From positions 61,641,684 to 61,705,683 of the forward strand of contig NC_089982.1 of the NCBI RefSeq assembly GCF_036417845.1: a DNA stretch of 64,000 nucleotides, read 5' to 3'. The notes under the pieces are model-generated. The model made no database searches. It saw nothing but the letters and a program-made list of their open reading frames with translations, and was not told where the DNA came from. The position numbers and the translations under genes were made by a program. This document shows, piece after piece, positions 1-10,900 of this stretch; the first letter of the stretch is position 1; the number at the start of each line of letters is the position of its first letter. The stretch is from Apteryx mantelli. Lineage: Eukaryota; Chordata; Aves; Apterygiformes; Apterygidae.

Positions 1-462
1 GGAAGACGCTATTTTTCCCACCAATGGATTACTTTGGGGACAGGGCTAGCTAGTGGTTTGGTTATATATTATGTGTTAGCCTCTAGCTTTCAGATAAGCA
101 GAAAATTCTTTACATTTCTACAGGATAAAGAAACTGATGGCCAATTTATCCTTGTATCAGTCAATGATGGCATAATATCATTTCTTTAAAGCATAACATA
201 CGATGCTATATGAAAGTATGAAAACAAGTCATGCGTTAACATGCCTGCTGAACAACACCCATTCCTCATTATCAGTCTTGAAGTGACCACAACACTTTTT
301 AGCATGTTTCTATTCACCATAAACTGCCAGATTCTTCTCCTCATAAGCTAGCTGCTTATAAACAGAGAGAAGGTGAAGATTTGGCTACCTACTGCGGCAT
401 TCATGTAACTCTATCCTGAAATAATATTAGCTGTCCTTCACCAAAGCCTGCTCCCACCTATT

Positions 463-499
463 AGAAGAAAGAAGAAGAGGAAGAAGAAGAAAAGGGGGG
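463..499. repeat. GAA-rich polypurine tract
   Basis: About 37 bases of imperfect GAA/GAAA repeats on the plus strand run into a short G run. It lies in UBE2K intron 1. It is a simple-sequence tract with no sign of function beyond its strand asymmetry. Confidence 0.8.
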
Positions 500-2828
500 C
501 TACTTCCCTCCACCCATTTTTTGGTTTCTCCGCTACTCTGCAACCTAATATGTGTATTCAAAATATGTTTTCCTGCTTTAGAATTTCACTTAGCCTATGC
601 CACAAAAGCAACATGATAGCAAATTAATGAAATGATAGCACAAGAGACAAAGTTGAGCAACTGATGCCTTGTCTAGATTAGGATTTAAGGTATGATGTGA
701 GTTAATGTACTGCTTACTCATTTTAAAGTTTAAATACAAGCATAGTATAGCAGCTTCAACACATATTTAACTACTCAAGTTAGTGCCTAGACTAACTTAA
801 CAGCTTCATGTTTGTTAAAGATACAGTACCTCATCTACCTTAGAACTTTAAAATTTTTTCAGCACACAAGGTAAATTTGTTTTATTTAAATCCTAGTCCA
901 GAGAGCATTCCTGACAAAGAAATTGCTGCTGGTCTCACCTATTTATAGTTCAAATATTTAAGAGATACAAAGTTACAAGGACCTTTATTAAATACTCAAT
1001 ATCTGATTCCTTAAGTTAAGATGTGAGAGCTTACAGTAAAACTGGAAATAATACAGCAAGCAGAGCAGAAATGCTTCTGTTGCTCAAGTCTGAAAGGATT
1101 TTAAGTGCTTTTTCAAAACCACCCTATTTCAGTCCACAGATGAATATGAGAAGAACACACAGAGCAAAATCTGTATGTGCTCCTTCCAAGTGCCAAAAAA
1201 TGGTATTTTTGCCCATATTGCATCTGCAGAGAAACAAATTGGTGGTGCTCTTTATGTTCAGCTGTAGTTCAAAGCCTCAGATAAGAATAATCTAAGTGCA
1301 CACAACGTGAGCTATTTTGCCTTCACAAACAGACTTAAATTTCTATACAACAAATTTAGCAACACCATTTATGAAAAAAGTTTTAAGAACAAGGTTTCAG
1401 AACCACTTAATTATGCAAAACATGTAGAAAAAAACCTTGTTTTCTTCTTTGATTTGTAGCATTTAGTTATCCCTCCATTCACCATCTCACTCCACATGTT
1501 TTTATGCTCAGTGGTACTGACACCATAGTTTGACTGGCTTTGAAAGTACAAACATCCACAACAAACTTTGCTTGTAACAGAGAATCATAGATAAATGCCT
1601 AAATTATGTATCAAAGATAGGGGAGTTATTACATCCTGTAAACAGCATTTTTATAGGTACTACTATGTCAGTATACTACTCATATGTAGCTTGATAATGG
1701 CAGGAAAAGAAGAAATATAAAACTCTTACATGCTTTAATTTTAAAATTTCATAATTTTAAAGTTTCATAAGAATTGTGGCCTTATATCTGAAAAATGCTG
1801 TGTAGCTCAAAGACTATTTTATAACATTATTTATTTCCAACATTCTATACTGATCCCCTTCAATACATAGACTAAACAAACAGGACAGGAGAAAAGTGTA
1901 CTCTCTGGACCCAACCTTCACAGTAAGGAAATTCAGTATGGATCTCACTACATAATCGCATTGGTTAAGGTTTCTCTTTTTCCTACATAAAGCAAGGGGA
2001 AAGGGACTTGAACGCTTTAGGCAGTACCTTGAAATACAGATACAAATTTTGTTCCTACAATATAAACAATTATATGGAGTACTAGTTTTGGACTCTCTAA
2101 TTCTGGCACAAAGATGGCCACCTAGGAATTTGTCTTAGCTTACACCTAATTGTGTAGTCACTGTGCAAGAGCTTGGCAAGAACAGCCTGGGCTCCAAAGG
2201 TAGCTGTAAAACAAGGCCCTTACATTTTTCTAGAGGCTAGTTCAAGCTGCATAGCAACAATGCTGTTAGCACACTTAATTTAAAAGCACATCAACTACAA
2301 CAATGCTAAACATATTTTCTGTAAGGCATTAGTATCTTCAAAAAATTACTATCTTCTTGATTTTCTTCTGTGAATGTGTCCAGATTTCTAAAACACCAGC
2401 TTTAAGAGTTACACGCTCACATTAATATTTCACAAGCATCTAACCTGCAACATCATCCCAAGTAGGACAACAATGACGACACAACTATTAAAACCTATCT
2501 GGCTGACGTTCACCAACTCAGATACAGACACAGCAAAAATTATACTGATGCAACCTTGCAAAAGCTGCTACGTATTCCCAATAACAGATCAAAACTTCTT
2601 TTAACATCTTGCTGAAAGAAGTCAGCTTCTCCCATTGACCACCACATATCTCTCAATACTATGAACCGCTTCAGAGAGATACTATTTAGAAAGCCAGAAA
2701 ACTAGATAACAGGAATTACATGAGTGTGGTTTTAAAATTATCCACCTCAAGGTGAGTTAACCTACACTGGGATAAAGGAAGTTCTGGATTAGAGTAACCT
2801 AGATAAATAGGGATTTACCTGCAGCCCT

Positions 2829-2862
2829 TAATAAATAAATAAATAAATAAATAAATAAAATT
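2829..2862. repeat. (TAAA)n microsatellite
   Basis: About seven to eight tandem TAAA/AATA units form a clean tetranucleotide microsatellite about 30 bases outside the left edge of the UBE2K CpG island, within intron 1. It is likely to vary in length between individuals. Confidence 0.9.
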
Positions 2863-3430
2863 AAAGCATACTCTGCAATCCCTGGCTGACCAGAGGGGTG
2901 AGTTAGGGGGCTGCGTGTGGCCATGCGTCCTGTACCTCAGCCTCACCGGCCGCCCTCGCTGCCTCCTGGCGCCCGGGGCCGCGTGCGGGGGTGCGCGCGG
3001 CGGCACGGCGCGGGCGAGGGTCGCGGCGCCCCGCGCGTGGGAGGCCCCACCCCGCGGCGCCCGGCCTGGCAGCGAGCTCCGCCGCCCGCCGGCTCTGCCC
3101 GCCGCCGCGGCGCTTCCTGCTGCGGGCAGGCCGGGCCCGGCAGGCCCCGCTCCCCCTCCGGCCGCCGGCGGCTCCCGCTGCCCGCTGGGGGAGGGGCCCG
3201 CGGCCCCCTCCTCCCCCCGGCGCGGCCGGCGGGTCCCGTCTCCCCGGGAATCGCCATTCCCCTCCCCGAGGCCGTGGGCCGGGCCCACCCCCAGCGCGGG
3301 GAGGTGGGGCCGAGGGGAAGCGGGGTCCCGGCGCAGCGCGGCGGGGAGCCCGCACCTTCCCCCACCGCCCGCGCTCCCTGCACACACGGGGGAGGGTGGC
3401 GGCGGGGGAGGGCAGGGGAGAGGCTCTGAC

Positions 3431-3493
3431 CTCCTCGCTCTTCAGCACCTCCTTGAACTCCCGCTTGATCCTCTGCACCGCGATGTTCGCCAT
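3431..3493 (-). CDS. UBE2K: UBE2K (E2-25K) first coding exon
   Basis: UBE2K encodes ubiquitin-conjugating enzyme E2 K (E2-25K, HIP2), a cytosolic E2 that accepts ubiquitin from E1 and builds K48-linked chains. It also has a C-terminal UBA domain. Only the first 21 residues are here: MANIAVQRIKREFKEVLKSE followed by E, which matches the invariant N-terminus (first UBC helix) of the vertebrate protein. The catalytic cysteine and UBA domain are encoded by later exons outside the window. The ATG at 3493 has a strong Kozak context (G at -3, G at +4). The exon ends in GAG followed by the donor GTCAGA, in phase 0. The frame stays open upstream to an ATG at 3772, but family conservation favours 3493. 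SMIM14 lies head-to-head about 14 kb away. Confidence 0.94.
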
Positions 3494-3590
3494 CTCCTCA
3501 GCGGGCTCCGACCCGCACCGCTCGCCGCTGCCTCCGCGCCGGGCCCAGCGAGCTCCGCTGCCGCTCTCGCTGGATAACTCCCGGCCCCAC

Positions 3591-3620
3591 CAAAATGGCG
3601 CCCGCGCCGAGCATGCGCGC
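3591..3620. promoter_or_regulatory. YY1-like and NRF1-like sites in the UBE2K promoter
   Basis: CAAAATGGCG at 3591-3600 continues into GCCC, close to the YY1 consensus AANATGGCGGC. GCATGCGCGC at 3611-3620 contains an NRF1 core. Both lie 100-130 bases upstream of the UBE2K ATG, where housekeeping CpG promoters usually carry them. Binding is inferred from motif match only. Confidence 0.5.
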
Positions 3621-5169
3621 TGCGGCACCCGGCACTGCCGCCGCCGCCGCTCAGGAGGGGCCGCCGTGTGCGCGGAGCGGCGCGGCGCGGGCGGCGGGGC
3701 TCCCCGGCGGCGGTGGGGGCTGAGCGCAGCGCCGGCCGCCGGGGAGAGCGCGAGGAGGGCGGGACGCGCCAACTGCTGCCTCGCGGCCCTTCCTCCCCGC
3801 TGCGCCGGGGGGAGCGGCCGCCGGCCCCCGGAGCCGCCTGCCGCCGCCGCTCGCCCCGTGGCGGGCAGGGCCTGCTTCCTGCGGCGCCGGCAGCGCCCGC
3901 GCGGCGCTGGGGCCGGCAGAGCCCTTGCGCCGCCCCCCGCCCGCGGGCCCCGCGGTGGAGCTGCCTGGCGGCGGGGTGGCGACAGAGCGGTGACCCGGCC
4001 CCGCCGCCAGGCGGCCCCGGCCCGGCCCGCGGCGGGGCTCCCGCGGCCGCGGCGGGGGCGCAGGAGGGCCCCGGGCGCGGGGCGGGTGGGAGGCGGCCGG
4101 GTGTCTGCGGGGCAGCGCCTGGCTCTTCGGGGCGCCGCCTCGGGAGCCCCTGGGCCCGGATGACCGCAGGGCTTTCCTCACGCCCGGGGAAGCTGCTCAG
4201 CCCGCTGCTTCTTCTTTTTTTATTTTTATTTTGGCTGATCCTCGCTGGAGCAAACGGCAGTACTCGGCAGCTCCCCTGGCTCCGCTCTGCCCGCGGGAGG
4301 CCGCTGCCTCCTCGCCCGGGACGGGGCTCGGGGGCGGCAGGCCTGGGAGCCGTGACCCGGGGAGGGCGCGCCGGTAGCTGCTTGCTTGCTTGCTTGTGCG
4401 GCCCCTGCTGCAAGGTTTTGGAAGGAGAGTAAGAGGTGAACGTGTCAGTGCTGTCTTATGGGCTGTTATGTTTCATTGCAGAAGCAAACCCTGCAAGCCA
4501 CAGATGTTGCACTGTCTAGAAGACCGAAATAGGTACCAGGAACCATCCCTGCTTGTCTGAGGAGGGCAAAATATGGTATGGAACGGGAGAGCCTAGATAG
4601 ATTTTCAGAAGGGAGTATGAGATTGCATTTACAACTGTTGTTTGTTTGGGAACTGGAGGCTTTCAAGACTTTAAGGTCTGCAGAAACATTTTACAGTGCC
4701 TTCTCTAATTGTACAGTGTAGGGCTGTGTACAGCAGAGACATTTATCCCAACAGGGAGCATTTCTGGTTTTTTAGAACCTGATTGTAGTGGCTTATAGTT
4801 GGGACTTGTCTACTCGTGGTATGGCTGTCATCTGCAAATACTGTTCATTTATCTCCAGTAGTATACACAGCATTTTGACTATTATATAAACATTAAAGAA
4901 AGTATAGGCCCAACTGATAAAAAAACTGGCAGCTTTTTACAGATGCATATAGTTCTTTTTTTCTGTGTGTTTACTCTTCCCCCATGATTTGACTGGGAAA
5001 AGCCCATTCTTCTGGAACAGTGTTGTACTATGTGCATCTGGCTCATAGAGTCAGCTCTTTCTTCGTATCAAAGCTTGTTTTTGACACAATACGCAGTGCA
5101 TTTTTTCCAGGTTTTATTACCTTTCTGAAAAGAACTGTTTTGCATTAAGTCTGTTTTCCTTTTAATGAC

Positions 5170-5395
5170 TTCCAGTGTGATCTTGGGCCTTCAGCTTCAG
5201 AATAATTTAGACAGCTAAGTCCCACTGATGTGCCTAAATTCCTTTGAGGAGGTAGGCCATAGCTTTGCTGTGCCTTAGGTTCCCACCTGTAACATAAGGG
5301 TAATAATTCTTCTCTGCCTCATAGAGCTCATAAATGAAAGTTAGGTTTATGGTGTGCTCAGCTCCTGTTGAGTACTATAGACAAAAATTATAAAT
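5170..5395 (+). repeat. MIR-like (CORE-SINE) relic
   Basis: The middle and 3' part of an ancient tRNA-derived SINE can be followed in order on the plus strand: GTGATCTTGGGCC, then, after about 70 unrelated bases, CTGTGCCTTAGGTTCCCACC, TGTAACATAAGGGTAATAAT, CTGCCTCATAGAG and the GTGCTCAGCTCCT region. These correspond to the MIR/amniote SINE segments around 'tgtgaccttgggc', 'ctgtgcctcagtt' and 'tgtaaaatggggataat'. The copy is heavily diverged and has an internal insertion. Judged from memory of the consensus, not an alignment. Confidence 0.6.
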
Positions 5396-7920
5396 GCAGT
5401 ACATAAAATCCTCGAGTTAAATGCCTTATGTCTTTTCAGACAGCCCACAGTAGTAAGAAGCTGAGCTTCTAAATATTCAAAGCTTGCTCTGAATGGAGTG
5501 GAAAACATGGCCTTTATCAAGTGTCAGAATTCTTTGTGTGCTTGTGAGCATGCTTGTCTGTTATAGGTGGTAGACATCCAGTAATAGCCACAGTAAAGTA
5601 AAGGGCAGTGATTTTGCCTGGTTTGTATCTGGGTTTATTTCCATGTGCTCATTTGGATTACAAATGTCAGAGTCTGCTACTGCAAAAAGCAAATCAAATT
5701 AATATGAATTGCTGTATCTCTTTTCCTTACTATACTCTTCTCATTTCCTTTATCCTTATATAGGCATCTTTCACTTACCTCACAACTGTTTCATATTCAT
5801 CATATACTCTCCATTTTAGTTTTCCTTTTCCTGTTCCTTTCCTCTTTGGTAAAATAAAGAGAATCTGGAAAGGCTTTTTGGAGGGTAGAATGGTGGTGGT
5901 GAGTCCTGCCAGGATCAGAGTACTGCATGTAGTCAGTACCTTATGTAATCAGTGTGCTGGGGCTATCGTAGTGTAGCTCTTACAATATTTTACAATTTAC
6001 TATAGTTTACTATTTTACAGAAAACTCTACATGATTTTAAGCCAGAACAAGACCATAAACTAGCAGTTTCCAAACAGTACTTTTTTTTGGTGAGATAAGC
6101 AAAATGCTTAGAAAGAAAAATGCTGATAAGAAAAATGAGAACATATTCAACCTCTTCTTGTGATTTCAGTGACTTCACATGTCTGACTTCATAATATATT
6201 GTATAGTGTGCTGATAATACTGTTCTGTGTATAACCTCTGAATTAAGTTCTCATTAGTCTTTTACCGTTAGAGAAATCCATATGCAAAATATAAAACAGA
6301 AGTTACTCCTTTGAACATAGTCAGTTCATTTTTTGTATTATGAAATTCTGTAGTATATCGGATTTCAAGAGATAGTTCTTCCATTAATCCCATCATCGAT
6401 TTAGCTTTATAGCAAACAGTTCTTTCAATAGCAGCTTTCACAAACCGACCACAAATTGGTCTATACTTTTCATGTTGGTCTTGATCATAACTAATAGACT
6501 GGGAGACACAATTCCAGGTATCCACACTTTGTTTAGTATGTTTGGTATATTGTTTTGAAATATTTCTGTAACTGGGTGCAGGGAAGATGGTGAATTAATG
6601 GGGGTTCTGACTACCTAAAATTATTTCAGGAGGAAAGTTTATAAGATCAGTGCCTTTAAACTAAGATCAGTGATCTTAAGGCATCAGCCGAGACTCTCAG
6701 TACAAAAGGGCTGACAATATTCATCATCAGTGCTAGTATAACCAAACATCCTAAACAGTATTTTGTTTCCTGTATTACATGGTTCAGCCCTACAGTCTGT
6801 ACGTAGGAAACAGTTTTCCCCCTCATTTTCATGGAAAAGTGGCTGTTGTACATGGACAAATTGCATGGGCATGTTGGACTCACTTGCTATATATACAGTA
6901 CAGAGTGTGCATGGTTCATCTGATTGAGATTATGGTGCCCCCAACACCAGCACACTGCCTGGGGGGCTCCAAAATGCTTGTGACAGCACTAGGTAAGATT
7001 AAATTTCTGTTCTTCAAATTATTATTCCTAGTGATCTCTTACTCATTTCCACATTTTCCTGTTTTTATTCTAATTATATCAATAGGATATTTTTCTGTTA
7101 GAATTACTCAGAATTTGGAATTATTTTGTTCCCTGTGATTTAGAAGAGGAAAATTCCATTTCTGAAACTGTAACTTTTTAGCATGCAACATTCTGTTCTT
7201 TCTTTTTGCTGTCTCTTCTTTGTGTCTTGCATAACCAGACTTCTTCCTCCCCTCATCTTGGCCTCTTTAGTTTAGAAAAATCAGAAATGTCAGGTTTGAT
7301 CTTCTCTCATTCTTGCTGGAGGACTTCTTCTAGGACAGGAGAGCTGTCTCAGGAGATTTGTATAGTGATTTCAAACACTGTGAGAAGCAGAGGTTGAATC
7401 TGTAACATATCTGTTATTTTTTTTTTTATCTTCATGAGCCATCCATAGAAGGATTAACCTTACAGGGAGTATTAGTATTAGATGGTATTCACTTTTCATT
7501 TAAATGTTAATATGTTCATTTATAATATGCTTTATTAAAAAAAAAAACTGACAAATGAGAAGCCCAAAATATTCATAAAACTAAGGTGTTCTTAAATTTA
7601 ACCCTTATTTCCCACCTACCTTACACACTAGATTTCTCTTTTTAACAGAGAGGTCTATGTGCCAGAAATTGTCTTGTTTATCTACATATTACTTAGCACA
7701 TTTTGGAGACTATGAAAATAAATGTAGCCCACGTGATTATTGTCTGTCATATTGTGTTCCTGTTGTGGCAGCGTCTGGATGACTCAAGTCATTCTGAAGA
7801 TTAGCTTTATCACAGAAATAACTAACTGGTTGTGCAAGTTGACCGAGTTTTAGGTTATCATCTGAACTTTCCTGTTCCTCCTGTACGTGTCCACGTCCGG
7901 TTTTGTGGACAGGTGTAACA

Positions 7921-7934
7921 GTGCCCTCTCCTGG
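7921..7934 (-). promoter_or_regulatory. CTCF-like core motif
   Basis: On the minus strand the 14 bases read CCAGGAGAGGGCAC, which fits the vertebrate CTCF core CCASYAGRKGGCRS at all but one position. It sits between the divergent UBE2K and SMIM14 promoters. A single motif match is weak evidence for occupancy. Confidence 0.35.
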
Positions 7935-10900
7935 ACGGAGCAGGGCAGATGTGCTTGCTCCCGGGAGCTAGATCCCTCTGTTGGGGAGCTCTCTGCCTAC
8001 AGGAGCTCGGGGCACTGCTACTGTGTTGTCCATCGTTCTTGTTCAGGAGGAATTTGAAGGAGTTCTGCCGTCAGAAATGCTTAGAACAGAACAGAAATTG
8101 TTCTGTATTCCTGATAGAGAGAGGTGGTATTCGTTCAAGCACTTCCCGAGTTGTATTTTTCATGTCATTAGCAGCTTGAATATATATGCCAAGGAATACA
8201 GCTAGTGTACTCAGTAAACATAAGATTCATCTGTCGTTCAGCTTGAATTCATGCGGTGCAATTCACCTGACTTAGTGGAGTTAGATGAGAAATTAATCCA
8301 GCTATTGATATTACATCAAAAATATATGGCTTAAATAAAAAGATTTAGCAAAGGTTTCATTAAATAACGCATGAGCAGAAACTTTTGGTAGTTTAATAAT
8401 AACACTCTATTGTTCTTAATTTCTAAAGGGCTTTCATTAGATACTGACAGTACTCCATAGACTTTTCATTAATTTGGAGCCTGGCATTATCTTCCAAATT
8501 AATGTTACATATGAAGCTGATTTTTTGGTAGGAAAACTAGATGAAAACAGCCTCAGTGCTTTTAAGTCTGCCAGGAATTTTTTTGTTTGTTTTAAATTTC
8601 TGCCTCCTTGTCATCTAGAGGAGTGGTTTTTGACTTGTGGTCTGTACACCTTGGAACCCATGGGCTTCTTCTAGTGGGTTCATACATTACTGTCTCAGTT
8701 ATTACTATCAAGCCTTCTTAGCGTGACAGGCACATTAAAAAAAAGCAGGTTCATCTATGAGATAGTTCTTATAATTGTGCAGGAGGTCCCAAAATTTTTA
8801 ATATTCTTAATGGGTATGCACCTCCCTTGAAAGAATTGGCATGTGCAGATTGACAAATTGATCGGGGAAACTAAAAACCATCTTTATACAGGAGAAGTTA
8901 TAAAGCTATCCTCCTTTCTTCCTATTTTAAAAAGAAGATACCAATCTTTTTGATTCTCTTTCAAAAAATGAAAGAAAACTGCAAATACAAAAATACATTT
9001 TACCACTATTGACTATTGATATGGATATATATAGTCATATAAATAAAACTATTAGTTTTATGAATATTAAAGTAATAATAAAAGAAAGAATTTGTTGAAT
9101 CTGGTGAGTTAGAACTGGAATGGCAAATGATTGTATAGCATTAGTTGAATGAATATGGGAATCCAGAGTAAATAAAACCCCCCCAAAACCCCAGTCTGTT
9201 AGAGGGTAAGTAAATGCAGTCAAAACAAAACAGCACAGCACTGGAAGTAGACTATGGCTCTTTAATTGCCAAATTTTCATGTTTCTGGAAGTGTAGATAA
9301 GCTAACTGCTGGAAAGCTCATTGTGCACAGAATGGTCCAACTGGCAGCATGCAGATCAGATTGGGTCTGCAGGATGCTTCCACCTGGCTTCCTGCCTTTT
9401 CCTTTGAGGAGACAGAGAACAGTTATTCAGGCAGTGTATGCTACAAAATCTACTCCTACATCACTGGTGTGTCCACTAAAGAGGAAGGGATGAGACCGGA
9501 CACCTCTTCTTGTACGTGACCTGGCACATAAAGCCATCAATGCAGACTGCAACAAGGGATGTCCAAAAAGGAGATCACGCTCCTGCAGGCAACAGTGTTA
9601 TACATTACACAGTAGTCCCAACACAAAAAGCTTTCCAGCTGTAAAATAATATGGATTAAAGAAATATGAACAATCACAGTATAATATAAAAATATATGCA
9701 ATAAAATCAGGAATCTGCTAGAAAAAGAAGTCAAACCAGAGAGAGAACATACTCCAGTGTATAGTACATTGTCAGTTGTTACAAATCCCTTGAATAATCT
9801 CTGTTTTGTAGAGTTTTTAGGGATCCTGAAAGGTAGGAAAATATCATTCCTTTTAATAAAAAAGAAATCTAGAGCTCTTGAATTGAGCTGTTGTTGCTTG
9901 ATCTAGCAATTTCAGATTTCTGAGGGTTTTTGAAAATTTTAACTAGAATTTGAATTTATTTCTAATGATAGCCATCTTGCTAAACTATAATATAATCTGT
10001 CATGACAGGCACCAAATCCAGAACTGATGGAAGTCTTTTGGAACTGTGTACAGTGAAAGTTTACAAACTAGTGAAGTTTGTCAGAGATCATCTGGAAAGA
10101 GCTCATCCATGACAGATGGGTGATTTATCAAGCTGTATTACTCTTAATACCATCCTAAAATATCTTCATTTTGGAGACTAGAACAATTTTACCTTGGAAA
10201 TGTAAAGGAAGGAAAGGAAGGAAAAAACTTTTCCATTGATCTTACTATAGCAGAATACTAATTTAGGGCTAAATCATTACATCTGAATCACTAGTCACTA
10301 TTTAGACTACACTCCTGTAAAAAAATGTTAATTGAACTGCATTTGAAGTCAAATAAACAAGTAAATACCAATTCAAGAATACAAACTAAGACAAGTTTAT
10401 TTTGTTGTTTTCCTAATCTGATTGTCTCCAGATGGGCCATGCTGCTAGCAAGAACATAGGGTCTGGCAAGTTATTAGACTTGCCAGATAGACTTGAGGAT
10501 AAAGTCAGATTAAACAAGCAGGGCCCTAATAGTGTACAGTTAGTATATCAAGTAGTGTACAATTTCCCTGAACACAGTAGGAATTAGGCAGTTTCTCTGG
10601 TCTTTGAGCATCTGTCAGGCACACAGAGTTTCACAGAACAATATCTAGAAAACCCCTAATATTCTGTGTGCCTTTGTTTTCAGTAGTAACATATCCTTTT
10701 GTTTTCGGAGAAGATCCATTTTGGGTGGAAAGAGCTTACTGTCTCATATATTTTTCTCAAATGAGGGGTAGCTATTACACTTAACCAATTTCAGTGAGGT
10801 TTAACTCATCTCATAAAATTCCCTGTTACAGCTTTCGCATCTTCTTGACAGAGTGCCAAAAAGTCACATGGTAAATTGGCAGCTGGCACCTTTTAAAAGG

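Larger units (their letters stand above)
1..3430 (-). other. UBE2K: UBE2K intron 1 (5' portion, runs off the window)
   Basis: This is the sequence downstream, on the minus strand, of the UBE2K exon 1 splice donor (GT at 3430-3429). It is AT-rich except for the CpG island edge from about 2890. I looked for the next UBE2K coding exon, which begins TSKNQIK in the vertebrate protein, and did not see it, so exon 2 should lie beyond position 1. Apart from a purine tract and a TAAA array annotated separately, nothing is recognisable in it. Confidence 0.8.
2890..4430. promoter_or_regulatory. UBE2K: CpG island promoter of UBE2K
   Basis: A very GC-rich, CpG-dense block starts abruptly near 2890 and fades near 4430. 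It covers UBE2K exon 1 and extends nearly 1 kb upstream of the start codon. Just upstream of the ATG on the minus strand are a YY1-like element (AAAATGGCGCC, from 3592) and an NRF1-like core (GCATGCGC, from 3611). Both are typical of TATA-less housekeeping promoters, which fits the broad expression of UBE2K. The transcription start is not resolved and probably lies roughly within 3560-3650. The CpG-rich strands contain several long stop-free frames that are not genes. A (CTTG)n stretch at about 4378-4396 sits at the right edge. Confidence 0.85.

Noticed and set aside
2815..4432. Several long open frames on both strands (up to 390 codons)
   Set aside because: They overlap each other in all frames within a CpG island, are made almost entirely of Arg, Ala, Gly and Pro, and match no family. 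They reflect stop-poor GC-rich sequence. Only the 63-base UBE2K exon is real.
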